Of a stretch of DNA of 33,803 nucleotides, positions 7,728 through 15,187 are shown in pieces. The stretch is from an uncultured Actinomycetes bacterium (GTDB lineage: Bacteria; Actinomycetota; Thermoleophilia; Solirubrobacterales; Solirubrobacteraceae), in the NCBI GenBank assembly GCA_937888775.1, contig CALAQT010000055.1, forward strand, positions 1 to 33,803, written 5' to 3'. The translations under genes were made by a program, and so were the position numbers. The notes under the pieces are model-generated. The model saw only the letters and a program-made list of their open reading frames with translations. It ran no database searches and had not been told where the DNA came from. Position 1 is the first letter of the stretch, and each line of letters begins with the position of its first letter.

Positions 7728-10007
7728 TCAGGAGCGCGGACGATCGGGATCGCGGTCACGCACGCGTCCGGCGTCGCGGTCACGTGGGCCGCGGTCACGC
7801 CGGCCGTCGCGTCCCCCGCGATCGCCGCGATCGCCGCGATCGCGACGCGGCGGGCCGCTGTCAGAGGACACCACCGACGCCAGCTCCTCGGCGCTCTTGC
7901 CGGCGATCTCAGGATCCTCGGCCAGCCGCAGGCCGATCCGGCCCCGCTCCCGATCGACCTCGACCACGCGCACGTTGAGCTCATCGCCCTTGTTGATGAC
8001 CTCCTCGACCGTGTCGATCCGGCGCCCGGGAGCGACGTTGGAGATGTGCAAAAGGCCGTCGGTGCCCTTGGCCAGTTCGATGAACGCGCCGAAGGTGGTC
8101 GTCTTGACGACCTTGCCGGTGAACTCGTCACCGACCTCCACCTCCTTGGTCATCGAGCGGATCCGGTCGACCAGCGCGTCACCGCGCTCGCCGTTGGTGG
8201 CATAGACGAGCACCTGGCCCTCGTCGTTGACGTCGATCTGGGACTCGAACTCCTCTTGCAGCGAGCGGATCGTCTCCCCGCCCTTGCCGATCAGCAGCCC
8301 GATCTTCTCCGGGTCGATCTTGATCGTCGAGATCCGCGGGGCGTGCTTGGAGAGCTCCGCGCGCGGGGTGTCTATCACCGCGGCCATCTCACTCAGGATG
8401 AACTGCCGCGCCGCCTTGGCCTGTGTCAGCGCGTCGCGCATGATCTCGAACGTGACGCCCGTGATCTTGATGTCCATCTGCAGCGCGGTGATGCCCTGCT
8501 CGGTGCCGGCGACCTTGAAGTCCATGTCGCCGAGGTGGTCTTCGACTCCCGCGATGTCGGTGAGGATGATGTAGTCGTCGCCCTCCTTGATCAGGCCCAT
8601 CGCGATACCCGCGACCGCCCGCTTCAGCGGCACGCCGGCGTCCATCAGCGACAGCGTCGAGCCGCAGACCGAGGCCATCGACGAGGAGCCGTTGGACTCC
8701 AGGATGTCGGACACGACGCGGATCGTGTAGGGGAACTCCTCCTGGCTGGGGATCATCGGCACCAGCGCCCGCTCGGCGAGTGCTCCGTGGCCGATGTCTC
8801 GCCGCTTGGGGCCGCGCATGAAGCCGGCCTCCCCGACCGAGAACGGCGGGAAGTTGTAGTGGTGGAAGTAGCGCTTGGCGGTCTCCAGTCCCAGCGTGTC
8901 CAGGCGCATCTCCTCACGTGTGGTGCCCAGCGCGACGACGCTGAACGCCTGGGTCTGCCCGCGCGTGAACACCGCCGATCCATGGGTGCGGGGCGCCACG
9001 TTGACCTCGATCGAGATCGGGCGGATCTGCTCCGCGCTGCGGCCGTCGGAACGCTTCTTGTGGACAGCGATGCGCTCGCGGATCAGCGTCTTCTCCAGCT
9101 TGTCGAACGCGCGCTGGGCGTTACCCCGGTACTCGGCGAACGTCTCGGACTCGGGATCGCCCGAGTAATGGGCCAGCACCTGCTCCTCCACGGCCTTGCA
9201 GGCATCCTGGCGCTCCAGCTTGTCCTCGACCTGGGTGGCGGCGTCAAGTGCGGCACCGTGGGAGGCCTTGACCTGCTCGTAGAGCTCGTCGCTGACCTGC
9301 GGGACCTCGACCTGCATCTTGGCCTTGCCGCCCTGCGCGGCCAGCTCGCGCTGGATGGCGCAGAGCTTCTTGATCGCGTCGTGAGCGATGTCGAGCGCGT
9401 CGAGGATCTCGGCTTCCGGGATCTCGTTGGCGCCCGCCTCGACCATCAGGATCGCCTCTTCGGTACCGGCCACGATCAGGTCCAGGTCGGTGTTCTCGAC
9501 CAGGTCCTCTTCGTTGGGGTTGATCACGAAGTTGCCGTCGATCTTGCCGATCCGCACCGCGCCGACCGGCGCGGGGAACGGGACGTCGGAGACCATCAGC
9601 GCCGCGGAGGCGCCGTTCAAGGCCAGGATGTCGTAGGGGTGCAGGTGGTCGACTGACATCGGCAGCGCCACCAACTGGGTCTCATAGCGCCAGCCCTTGG
9701 GAAACAGGGGACGGATCGGGCGATCGATCAGGCGCGCGGTGAGCGTCGCCTTCTCTCCCGCGCGTCCCTCGCGCTTGAAGAACGAGCCGGGGATCTTTCC
9801 GGCCGCGTACATGCGCTCCTCCACATCCACGGTGAGCGGCAGAAAGTCGACATCGCGGAGGTTGCCGCGCGTCGCTGTACATAGGACCATCGTGTCGCCC
9901 GAGCGGACGACGACGGCGCCGGAGGCCTGCTTGGCCAGCTTGCCGGTCTCGAACGAGATCTCTTTGCCTTCGATCTCGACGGACACGCGCGTAACGGCGT
10001 CAGACAT
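7728..10007 (-). CDS. pnp: Polyribonucleotide nucleotidyltransferase (PNPase)
   Basis: Phosphorolytic 3'-5' exoribonuclease, a homotrimer in the RNA-decay machinery. The 759 residues contain two RNase PH domains (about 1-230 and 310-550), with FFKREGRAGEKATLTARLIDR-type substrate loops near 77-97, SSMASVCGSTLSLMDAGVP at 442-460 and DMDFKVAGT near 494-502. A KH domain follows (about 562-620, GKGG at 574-577), then an S1 domain (about 626-696). Residues 718-759 form a disordered Asp/Arg/Gly tail (DRGDRGDRGGRDGRRDRG). The ATG at 10007 was chosen because a purine-rich GGGAAGGG lies just upstream; an in-frame TTG two codons earlier is less likely. It is followed by the M16 peptidase and dapB. Usually pnp follows rpsO; here they are separated by about 3.9 kb. 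Confidence 0.97.
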   Translation of the reverse strand: MSDAVTRVSVEIEGKEISFETGKLAKQASGAVVVRSGDTMVLCTATRGNLRDVDFLPLTVDVEERMYAAGKIPGSFFKREGRAGEKATLTARLIDRPIRPLFPKGWRYETQLVALPMSVDHLHPYDILALNGASAALMVSDVPFPAPVGAVRIGKIDGNFVINPNEEDLVENTDLDLIVAGTEEAILMVEAGANEIPEAEILDALDIAHDAIKKLCAIQRELAAQGGKAKMQVEVPQVSDELYEQVKASHGAALDAATQVEDKLERQDACKAVEEQVLAHYSGDPESETFAEYRGNAQRAFDKLEKTLIRERIAVHKKRSDGRSAEQIRPISIEVNVAPRTHGSAVFTRGQTQAFSVVALGTTREEMRLDTLGLETAKRYFHHYNFPPFSVGEAGFMRGPKRRDIGHGALAERALVPMIPSQEEFPYTIRVVSDILESNGSSSMASVCGSTLSLMDAGVPLKRAVAGIAMGLIKEGDDYIILTDIAGVEDHLGDMDFKVAGTEQGITALQMDIKITGVTFEIMRDALTQAKAARQFILSEMAAVIDTPRAELSKHAPRISTIKIDPEKIGLLIGKGGETIRSLQEEFESQIDVNDEGQVLVYATNGERGDALVDRIRSMTKEVEVGDEFTGKVVKTTTFGAFIELAKGTDGLLHISNVAPGRRIDTVEEVINKGDELNVRVVEVDRERGRIGLRLAEDPEIAGKSAEELASVVSSDSGPPRRDRGDRGDRGGRDGRRDRGPRDRDAGRVRDRDPDRPRS

Positions 10008-10025
10008 ATTCAATTCCCTTCCCTT

Positions 10026-10047
10026 CTCCGCCCTTCGGTCGGCGGAG
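10026..10047 (-). promoter_or_regulatory. Hairpin in the pnp leader
   Basis: On the minus strand, CTCCGCC and GGCGGAG form a perfect 7-bp stem around an 8-base loop, ending 19 bases before the pnp ATG and just before the purine-rich ribosome-binding segment. No T-tract follows, so it is not a terminator. In enterobacteria a pnp leader hairpin is an autoregulatory target; that this one has such a role is only an analogy. Confidence 0.45.
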
Positions 10048-10128
10048 TGCTGTTTCTCTTCTTTCGTTCCGAACGCGAATGATGCTAGTGCACGCTCGCT
10101 TGTGTTAGTCGCATCGTGCCCGGCAGCT

Positions 10129-10150
10129 AACCGGACCGCGCAGTCCGGTT
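10129..10150. promoter_or_regulatory. Palindromic operator 1 upstream of the MFS exporter
   Basis: Perfect inverted repeat AACCGGAC-N6-GTCCGGTT, 64 bases upstream of the exporter ATG. Together with the second site it is the obvious target for the TetR-family regulator encoded after the exporter. Arm length and spacing suit a TetR dimer. Confidence 0.7.
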
Positions 10151-10160
10151 GTGTTATTGT

Positions 10161-10182
10161 AAGCGGACCCTCCGGTCCAGTT
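10161..10182. promoter_or_regulatory. Palindromic operator 2 upstream of the MFS exporter
   Basis: Second copy with the same layout, AAGCGGAC-N6-GTCCAGTT, differing from site 1 by one base in the left arm and one in the right. The centres of the two sites are 32 bp apart, about three helical turns, so bound dimers would face the same side of the DNA. An A/T-rich GTGTTATTGTAA segment between them may contain the -10 region of the exporter promoter; its exact position is unclear. Confidence 0.65.
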
Positions 10183-10213
10183 TACGCCAAGCGCGACGTC
10201 AACAGGAGTGACC

Positions 10214-11701
10214 ATGTCCGCGATCACCTCCCCGCCCACCACCGTTTCGCGCGTCGAGCCAGGCTCCAACCGCTGGCTTGTGCTGGTGATCGCCTGCATG
10301 GCGCAGTTCATGGTGGTGCTCGACGCAACGGTGGTCAACGTGGCGCTGCCGTCGATCCAGCGCGGATTGCACTTCTCCGCCGCCAACCTGCAATGGGTGG
10401 TCAACGCCTACACGCTGATCTTCGGCGGATTCCTGCTGCTCGGTGGCCGCGCCGCGGACCTGCTCGGCCGCAAGCGACTGTTCATCGCCGGGGTGACGCT
10501 GTTCTCGCTCGCCTCGCTGCTCAACGGCCTGGCCCAATCCTCGGGCATGCTGATCGTGGGACGCGGGCTGCAGGGCCTGGGCGGCGCGCTGGTGTCCCCA
10601 GCAGCGCTGTCGATCGTCACCACCACCTTTACCGAGCAGGCCGAGCGGACCAAGGCGCTGGGCGTGTGGAGCGCGATCGCCGCCGGCGGCGGCGCGGTTG
10701 GCCTGCTGCTCGGCGGGGTGCTGACCGACCTGGTCTCCTGGCCGTGGATCTTCATCGTCAACGTCCCCGTCGGCGCGGCCACGCTCATCCTGGCGCTGCG
10801 CCACGTGGCCGAGTCACGCGCCGAGGTCCAGCACCGCGCCTTCGACTTCGCCGGCGCGGTCACGGTCACCGGCGGCCTGGTGGTGCTCGTCTACGCGATC
10901 GTCAAGGCCCATGCCTACGGCTGGGGTTCGCCCCGTACGCTGGGGCTGGGAGCGATCGCACTCGCCTTGCTGGTCGCCTTCTGGGCGATCGAGCGGCGCA
11001 GCCTGGCGCCGCTGATGCGCCTGAGCATCTTCCGCGTGCGCACGCTGGCCGTGGCCGACGGGGTGCTGCTGCTCGTCGCCAGTGGCATGTTCGGCATGTT
11101 CTTCTTCGCCTCGCTCTACGTGCAGGAGATCCTCGGCTACAGCCCGCTGCGGGCCGGACTGGCGTTCCTGCCCGTGACCGGCGGGATCATCGTGGGCGCC
11201 GGGATCGCCCAGCAGCTGATCCGGCGCGCCGGGGTCCGCAACGTCGCGCTGGGCGGGATCGTGCTGGCCACCGCCGGGATGGCGGTTCTGACCCAGCTAC
11301 CGGTGCACGGCAGCTACGTCGGCAACCTGCTCGTCGGGCTGGTGCCGATGAGTATCGGAATGGGTCTCACGTTCGTGCCGATCACGCTGCTCGGCACCGG
11401 TGGCGTCACCCGCGAGGATGCCGGCCTGGCCTCCGGTCTGTTCAACACCGCTCAGCAGGTCGGCGGATCGCTGGGGCTGGCGATCCTCTCCTCGCTGGCC
11501 GCCAGCCAGACCACCAGCCTGTTGCACCGCGGCACTTCGGCCACGGCCGCAACCGCCGCCCTGGTGTCGGGCTACCACGTCGCCTTCGCGGCGGCGTCGG
11601 TGATGCTCGGGATCGGCGCGCTGGGGCTCGGGCTAATGCTGCGCCGTCGCCATCTGGAGGGTCTGGAGCTCGAGCTCGCCCCGGCCGTCGGCGTTGCCTG
11701 A
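10214..11701 (+). CDS. DHA2-family (14-TM) MFS drug exporter
   Basis: A 495-residue proton-coupled efflux transporter of the EmrB/QacA type in the cytoplasmic membrane. The first TM contains [18 protein letters not shown] (family motif D1). Motif A follows as [13 protein letters not shown], then [13 protein letters not shown] (motif B region) and [13 protein letters not shown] (motif C-like). About 14 hydrophobic segments are visible. The ATG at 10214 has AGGAG at 10204-10208; an in-frame GTG at 10208 overlaps that site and is rejected. The stop overlaps the first ATG of the 41-bp repeat array (TGATG), so translation may pass to mini-ORFs and then to tetR. Two palindromic operators upstream imply repression by that TetR. 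The substrate cannot be read from the sequence. Confidence 0.92.
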   Translation: MSAITSPPTTVSRVEPGSNRWLVLVIACMAQFMVVLDATVVNVALPSIQRGLHFSAANLQWVVNAYTLIFGGFLLLGGRAADLLGRKRLFIAGVTLFSLASLLNGLAQSSGMLIVGRGLQGLGGALVSPAALSIVTTTFTEQAERTKALGVWSAIAAGGGAVGLLLGGVLTDLVSWPWIFIVNVPVGAATLILALRHVAESRAEVQHRAFDFAGAVTVTGGLVVLVYAIVKAHAYGWGSPRTLGLGAIALALLVAFWAIERRSLAPLMRLSIFRVRTLAVADGVLLLVASGMFGMFFFASLYVQEILGYSPLRAGLAFLPVTGGIIVGAGIAQQLIRRAGVRNVALGGIVLATAGMAVLTQLPVHGSYVGNLLVGLVPMSIGMGLTFVPITLLGTGGVTREDAGLASGLFNTAQQVGGSLGLAILSSLAASQTTSLLHRGTSATAATAALVSGYHVAFAAASVMLGIGALGLGLMLRRRHLEGLELELAPAVGVA

Positions 11702-11862
11702 TGCATCACTCGCCGCGCGGCGACCCCGGAGACATTGCCTGATGCATCATTCGCCGCGCGGCGACCCCGGAGACATTGCCTGATGCATCATTCGCCGCGC
11801 GGCGACCCCGGAGACATTGCCTGATGCATCATTCGCCGCGCGGCGACCCCGGAGACATTGCC
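11699..11862 (+). repeat. 41-bp tandem array of coupled mini-ORFs at the exporter/tetR junction
   Basis: Four contiguous copies (11699-11739, 11740-11780, 11781-11821, 11822-11862), with one C/T difference at the tenth base after the ATG of copy 1, plus a degenerate fifth copy merging into the tetR start. Each unit holds two perfect palindromes, TGATGCATCA and TCGCCGCGCGGCGA. Each encodes a 13-residue [16 protein letters not shown], preceded by GGAG 10 bases before the next ATG. The ORFs span 11701-11742, 11742-11783, 11783-11824 and 11824-11868; each stop shares its A with the next ATG (TGATG). In the last copy TGA has become CGA, adding an Arg, and the stop then overlaps the tetR ATG as ATGA. 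The exporter stop is itself the first TGATG. Nothing shows whether the peptides have a function. Confidence 0.93.
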
Positions 11863-11864
11863 CG

Positions 11865-12629
11865 ATGACATCACTCGCCGCAGAGACGCGGGAGAATGTG
11901 AACGCGATGTCAGAGGTCCGACCACAACGTGCCGACGCGCAGCGAAACCGCCGTCGGCTGCTGGACGCCGCCACGGCCGTCTTCTGCGAGCGGGGGCTCG
12001 ACGTCAGCGTCGGGGACATTGCCCACCGGGCCGGGGTCGGCCGGGCCACCCTGTTTCGCAACTTCCCCACCAAGGACCACCTGATCGTCGCGATCGTCGT
12101 TGACCGCTTCAGCGAGGCCGTGGCCCGTGGACGCGCGCTGCTCGACGCGCCCGACGCGGGCGAGGCGCTGTTTGCCCTGATCGACGAGTCGGTCGGCCGT
12201 CAGCGCACCGACCGGACGCTGTTCGATGCGCTCGACGACGTCTGGCTGTCGCACCCGGAGATCCACGAGGCCCACTCGCAGCTGATCGCCACCCTCGATG
12301 CCCTCCTCGTGCGCGCCCAGTTGGCGGGCGCGGTCCGCGAGGACGTGAGCGCGGTCGACGTGCTGATGCTGCTCAAGGGCGTCTGCGAGGCCGGCTCATC
12401 CTTCCAGAACGTCGATCCGGAGATAGCCCTGCGCCAGCTCGACCTCGTCCGGGCGGCGATCAGCACGCCCGACCACCAACGTCGGTTGCGCGGGCGCAGG
12501 CCGACGATTGAGGACCTCAACTGGCCGGACCCCGCGGCGCCGGCCGCCGCCCAGAGCACCGCCGCCCAGGGTGTCACGGCCGAGGGCATCACCGGCGAAG
12601 GCGTCACCGGCGAAGGCGTCACGGCCTAG
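11865..12629 (+). CDS. TetR-family transcriptional regulator
   Basis: A 254-residue repressor-type protein. The N-terminal DNA-binding domain is RRLLDAATAVFCERGLD followed by the helix-turn-helix VSVGDIAHRAGVGRATLFR, then the family's FPTKDHL. The C-terminal ligand-binding domain is all-helical. The ATG at 11865 overlaps the last mini-ORF stop (ATGA) and has GGAG 10 bases upstream; an ATG at 11907 (MSEVRPQRADAQ) would give 240 residues and is a real alternative. The last 25 or so residues are a low-complexity tail (GVTAEGITGEGVTGEGVTA) encoded by the same repeat family as the array downstream. Its likely targets are the two palindromes before the exporter. It is convergent with the dsbA-like gene. 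Confidence 0.9.
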   Translation: MTSLAAETRENVNAMSEVRPQRADAQRNRRRLLDAATAVFCERGLDVSVGDIAHRAGVGRATLFRNFPTKDHLIVAIVVDRFSEAVARGRALLDAPDAGEALFALIDESVGRQRTDRTLFDALDDVWLSHPEIHEAHSQLIATLDALLVRAQLAGAVREDVSAVDVLMLLKGVCEAGSSFQNVDPEIALRQLDLVRAAISTPDHQRRLRGRRPTIEDLNWPDPAAPAAAQSTAAQGVTAEGITGEGVTGEGVTA

Positions 12630-12750
12630 GAGTCAGGTGTCAAACTCGTGTACGTGCTGATAGCCCAAGATACGGTGAGTGCGCAAACGCCTGATCCGTA
12701 GTTCAACCTGATACCGGTCATTTGGGCCAATCACGAAAAACACCAGGCTC
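12630..12750. mobile_element. 121-bp MITE-like element with inverted ends and CTAG duplication
   Basis: The ends are GAGTCAGGTGT and, inverted, GAGCCTGGTGT (9 of 11 match). CTAG flanks both sides (12626-12629 and 12751-12754). The neighbouring 30-bp repeats show the uninterrupted target, ACGGC-CTAG-GGGATC, so this is a clean insertion with a 4-bp duplication. The interior is visibly less GC-rich than its surroundings. It has further partial self-complementarity: TGATAGCCCAA (12658-12668) against TTGGGCCAATCA (12722-12733), and TACGG (12671-12675) against CCGTA (12696-12700). It could therefore fold into a long imperfect hairpin. There is no ORF, so it must be mobilised in trans. The CTAG in the left flank is also the tetR stop codon region. 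The transposase family is unknown. Confidence 0.8.
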
Positions 12751-12930
12751 CTAGGGGATCACCGGCCAAGGCGTCACGGCCTAGGGGATCACCGGCCAAG
12801 GCGTCACGGCCTAGGGGATCACCGGCCAAGGCGTCACGGCCTAGGGCATCACCGGCCAAGGCGTCACGGCCTAGGGCATCACCGGCCAAGACGTCACGGC
12901 CTAGGGCATCACGGTGAAGGCGACGACGGC
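12751..12930. repeat. 30-bp tandem array between convergent tetR and dsbA-like genes
   Basis: Five contiguous copies of a 30-bp unit start with CTAGGG(G/C)ATC, at 12751, 12781, 12811, 12841 and 12871. A sixth, degenerate copy (12901-12930) contains the last codons and stop of the dsbA-like gene. Copies 1-3 are identical; copies 4-5 have C for G at the seventh base and copy 5 one further change. On the plus strand each unit reads GITGQGVTA-stop, matching the tail of TetR, whose 3' end (about 12581-12625) is made of related units. Before the 121-bp insertion the array evidently ran unbroken from the tetR tail to the dsbA tail. There are no spacers, so it is not a CRISPR. Confidence 0.9.
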
Positions 12931-13445
12931 TCGGTGGCGCTGCCGAGATCCAGCCCTGCCAACGTCCGGAAGTCGATTCGCTGCGCGCGGCCGTCGCGCC
13001 AGGCGAACGCGGCCGGAGTGGTGACCACCCCGGCCCTCACCCCGGACTGGAAGTCCTGCTTGACGCGAGCCAGGATGGCGGTGTCGCGCCGGTCGGCGTC
13101 GAAGCGCTCGAGATCGATGCCGAGCGCCTCGGCACGCTGCCACAGGTGAGGGTCCGCCAGGCGAGCCTGATCGGCGAACAGCCGGTCATGCATCTCCCAG
13201 AAGTGACCCTGGCGCGCGGCCGCCTCGGCGGCGCACGCTGCCGCCCAGGCGCGGGGGTGGCTGGAGCGGACAGGGAAATGACGGAACATCACCCGCACCC
13301 GCACGTCCGAGAGGCGCTGGTGCAGCGTCGCGCAGAACGGGCACTCGAAGTCCGCGTAGACGATCACCAGCGGCGCATCGGCCGGTCCTCGGCAATGATC
13401 GGCCGGCGAAGGCCCGGGAACCGGAGCCGAGCCCAGCTTGCTCAC
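12909..13445 (-). CDS. Cytosolic DsbA-like thioredoxin-fold oxidoreductase
   Basis: A 178-residue thioredoxin-fold protein of the DsbA/FrnE type. The redox motif CPFC is at residues 35-38 in VIVYADFECPFC. The helical insertion follows (AAACAAEAAARQGHFWEMHDRLF), and the cis-proline region is VVTTPAAF. There is no signal peptide or lipobox, so it should act in the cytoplasm as a reductase, isomerase or thioredoxin-like partner rather than a periplasmic oxidase. The GTG at 13445 begins MSKLGSAPVP, with GGGAG just upstream. Its last codons lie in the degenerate sixth copy of the 30-bp repeat, so the Ser/Pro-rich tail may have been altered by repeat expansion. It lies 55 bp after the peroxiredoxin, a plausible redox partner. 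Confidence 0.88.
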   Translation of the reverse strand: MSKLGSAPVPGPSPADHCRGPADAPLVIVYADFECPFCATLHQRLSDVRVRVMFRHFPVRSSHPRAWAAACAAEAAARQGHFWEMHDRLFADQARLADPHLWQRAEALGIDLERFDADRRDTAILARVKQDFQSGVRAGVVTTPAAFAWRDGRAQRIDFRTLAGLDLGSATEPSSPSP

Positions 13446-13500
13446 GCGCGCTCCCGCAGGCCGACCGCCCGGCGGCGGGGTAGGCCTCGCGTCGCGAGCC

Positions 13501-13950
13501 CTAGTCCCCGAGCGCGTCGAAGATCAGGTTGGCGCCCGGCGGGTCGCCCGGGGACGCTGCCTGATAGCTCCACTGCACGACGGCGTCAGGACCGGTGATG
13601 ACCAGAGCGCGCTGCGCGAATCCCCCCGGGTGATACGCGGCGAAGGCTCGGCAGGCCTCCCCTTTGGGCTCGAAGTCCGACAGCTGCTCGATCGTCACGC
13701 CGAGCTTCTCGGCGAACGCGGTCTGGGAGTAGGTGGCATCGCAGGACACGCCGTACAGGGTCGCGCCACGGGCGCGGAACTCGTCGAGCACCTCTTCGTA
13801 GAGGTTGAGCTGGTCGGTGCAACCCGGGCTGAAGGCAAACGGGTAGAAGACCAGCACGCTGGTCTGTCCCTGGAGGTCAGAGCGGGTGAAATCGGTGCCA
13901 TCGCCACGCTTGAGCGTGAACTCAGGCGCCGGAGACCCGGCCTCGATCAT
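13501..13950 (-). CDS. AhpE/Bcp-type peroxiredoxin
   Basis: A 149-residue thiol peroxidase that reduces hydroperoxides. The sequence [16 protein letters not shown] puts the peroxidatic Cys at residue 44 in the PFAFSPGCT context typical of AhpE-like proteins; the usual PxxxT/SxxC is present in modified form. Two more cysteines, Cys70 (VSCDATYS) and one near residue 100 (KGEACRAF), could resolve the sulfenic acid, so the 1-Cys or 2-Cys mechanism is undecided. The ATG at 13950 overlaps the rpsO stop (ATGA), so it is translationally coupled to a ribosomal protein gene. A dsbA-like gene follows. Confidence 0.9.
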   Translation of the reverse strand: MIEAGSPAPEFTLKRGDGTDFTRSDLQGQTSVLVFYPFAFSPGCTDQLNLYEEVLDEFRARGATLYGVSCDATYSQTAFAEKLGVTIEQLSDFEPKGEACRAFAAYHPGGFAQRALVITGPDAVVQWSYQAASPGDPPGANLIFDALGD

Positions 13951-14216
13951 CGGCGGAGGCCGAGCTCGCGGATCACCGTGCGATAGCGCTCGAGGTCGGA
14001 GCGCTGCAGGTAGTTGAGGAATCGCCGGCGCCGGCCGACCAGCATCAGCAGCCCACGACGCGAGTGGTGATCCTTGCTGTGGGCGCGCAGATGCTCGGTC
14101 AGCGAGTTGATCCGCTCGGTCAGCAGCGCGATCTGGACCTCGGTCTTGCCGGTGTCAGACTCGCTGTTGCCGTATTGGCTGACCAGCTCCTGCTTTCGTT
14201 CCTGGGTAAGCGTCAT
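13947..14216 (-). CDS. rpsO: 30S ribosomal protein S15
   Basis: An 89-residue protein, the exact usual length of S15, which binds 16S rRNA early in assembly of the small-subunit platform. It starts [16 protein letters not shown] and contains the family signature [21 protein letters not shown] followed by [20 protein letters not shown] and [13 protein letters not shown]. The ATG at 14216 was chosen by this match; ten extra in-frame codons upstream are not part of S15. It lies 26 bp after ribF, and its stop overlaps the peroxiredoxin start (ATGA). The usual rpsO-pnp pair is split here. Confidence 0.98.
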   Translation of the reverse strand: MTLTQERKQELVSQYGNSESDTGKTEVQIALLTERINSLTEHLRAHSKDHHSRRGLLMLVGRRRRFLNYLQRSDLERYRTVIRELGLRR

Positions 14217-14242
14217 GCGGCCGATGAGCCTAGCAGAGGGGC

Positions 14243-15145
14243 TCACTCAGGGCTCGTGGCCCTTGGCTCGGCGCCGTGTGCCGCGCACAGCTGGCGGGTG
14301 CGTTGCACGTCTGCCTGGATCTGCTCGATCAGCGCCGCCACGCTGTCGAATTGCAGCTCACCCCGCAGCCGCGCCAGGAAGTCGATTCGCAGCGTCTGGC
14401 CGTAGAGATCTAGATCGCGATCGATCAGGTAGGCCTCCACCAGCACCTCGTTACCGCTGCCGAACGTGGGCCGGACACCGATGCTGACCGCCGCGCAGGC
14501 CCCATCCGCCCGCGCCGCGTAGACGCCGTGATCCGGACAGGCGAGCGCCGGGACGGGGGCGATGTTGGCGGTCGGGAAGCCCAGCTCGCGGCCGCGCTGG
14601 TCCCCTTGGATCACCTCGCCGCGCAGCTGGAACGGGGCGCCCAGCAGAACCTTGGCACGCTCGACGTCGCCGGCCGCCACCAACCGCCGGATGTGGCTGG
14701 AGGACACGATCTCACCGTCCACCTCCACGAGCGCCACCACCCGGGTCGCAAACCGGTCGTCGGCAGCCAGCAGGGTGCTGTCGCCGGAGGCGAGGTGGCC
14801 GAAGCGGAAGTTGTCGCCGACCGAGATGTGGGTCGATTGCAGCCGTCCCACCAGCACCTGATCGATGAACTCGGCCGGGCTCTGGTGCGCGAAGCCGTCG
14901 TCGAAGGGGACCACGACCAGCTCGGCCACGCCCAACTCAGCGATCAGCTCGACCTTGGCCTCCAGGCTCGTGAGCAGCTTCGGCGCAGCCTCAGGTCTGA
15001 TCACGCTGCGCGGGTGAGGCTCGAAGGTCAGCACGGTGTCGTTGCCCCGGATCACCTCGCGGTGGCCCAGGTGCACCCCGTCAAACTCCCCCACCGCCAC
15101 GCGCCGGGGGCGCGGCTCGGTTTCGCTCAGCATCGTCACTTGCAT
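14243..15145 (-). CDS. ribF: Bifunctional riboflavin kinase / FMN adenylyltransferase
   Basis: Converts riboflavin to FMN and FAD. The N-terminal adenylyltransferase domain has [34 protein letters not shown] and the SSSHIRR signature. The C-terminal kinase domain has [13 protein letters not shown] sequence ([11 protein letters not shown]), [17 protein letters not shown] and [13 protein letters not shown]. At 300 residues it is somewhat short because the segment between GHREVIRG and TVLTFEPHP is reduced compared with the E. coli type. The ATG at 15145 is used; [11 protein letters not shown] at 15133 is a possible shorter start. It lies between truB and rpsO, its common position. Confidence 0.95.
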   Translation of the reverse strand: MQVTMLSETEPRPRRVAVGEFDGVHLGHREVIRGNDTVLTFEPHPRSVIRPEAAPKLLTSLEAKVELIAELGVAELVVVPFDDGFAHQSPAEFIDQVLVGRLQSTHISVGDNFRFGHLASGDSTLLAADDRFATRVVALVEVDGEIVSSSHIRRLVAAGDVERAKVLLGAPFQLRGEVIQGDQRGRELGFPTANIAPVPALACPDHGVYAARADGACAAVSIGVRPTFGSGNEVLVEAYLIDRDLDLYGQTLRIDFLARLRGELQFDSVAALIEQIQADVQRTRQLCAAHGAEPRATSPE

Positions 15146-15187
15146 CGCCTTGAAAGCCTATTGCCCTTGGTCGGGAGGCCTTGGGCC

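Noticed and set aside
8046..9656. 536-residue plus-strand open frame opposite pnp
   Set aside because: Composition is the Val/Leu/Asp/Arg/His-rich pattern of an antisense frame in GC-rich DNA, with no domain. pnp on the other strand is certain.
10026..10047. Intrinsic terminator between pnp and the exporter
   Set aside because: The stem is good but no T-tract follows on either strand.
9697..11742. 681-residue plus-strand open frame across pnp and the exporter
   Set aside because: Out of frame with the exporter and Arg/Gly-rich, with no recognisable motif.
11699..11862. CRISPR array or REP cluster
   Set aside because: No spacers; the units are exact head-to-tail copies of a gene junction with coding content.
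12630..12750. tRNA or other structured RNA gene
   Set aside because: Size and hairpins suggested it, but no cloverleaf, T-loop or anticodon arm could be built. The CTAG duplication and empty-site evidence explain it better as an insertion.
12751..12930. CRISPR array
   Set aside because: The 30-bp units are contiguous with no spacers, are partly coding, and no cas genes are present.
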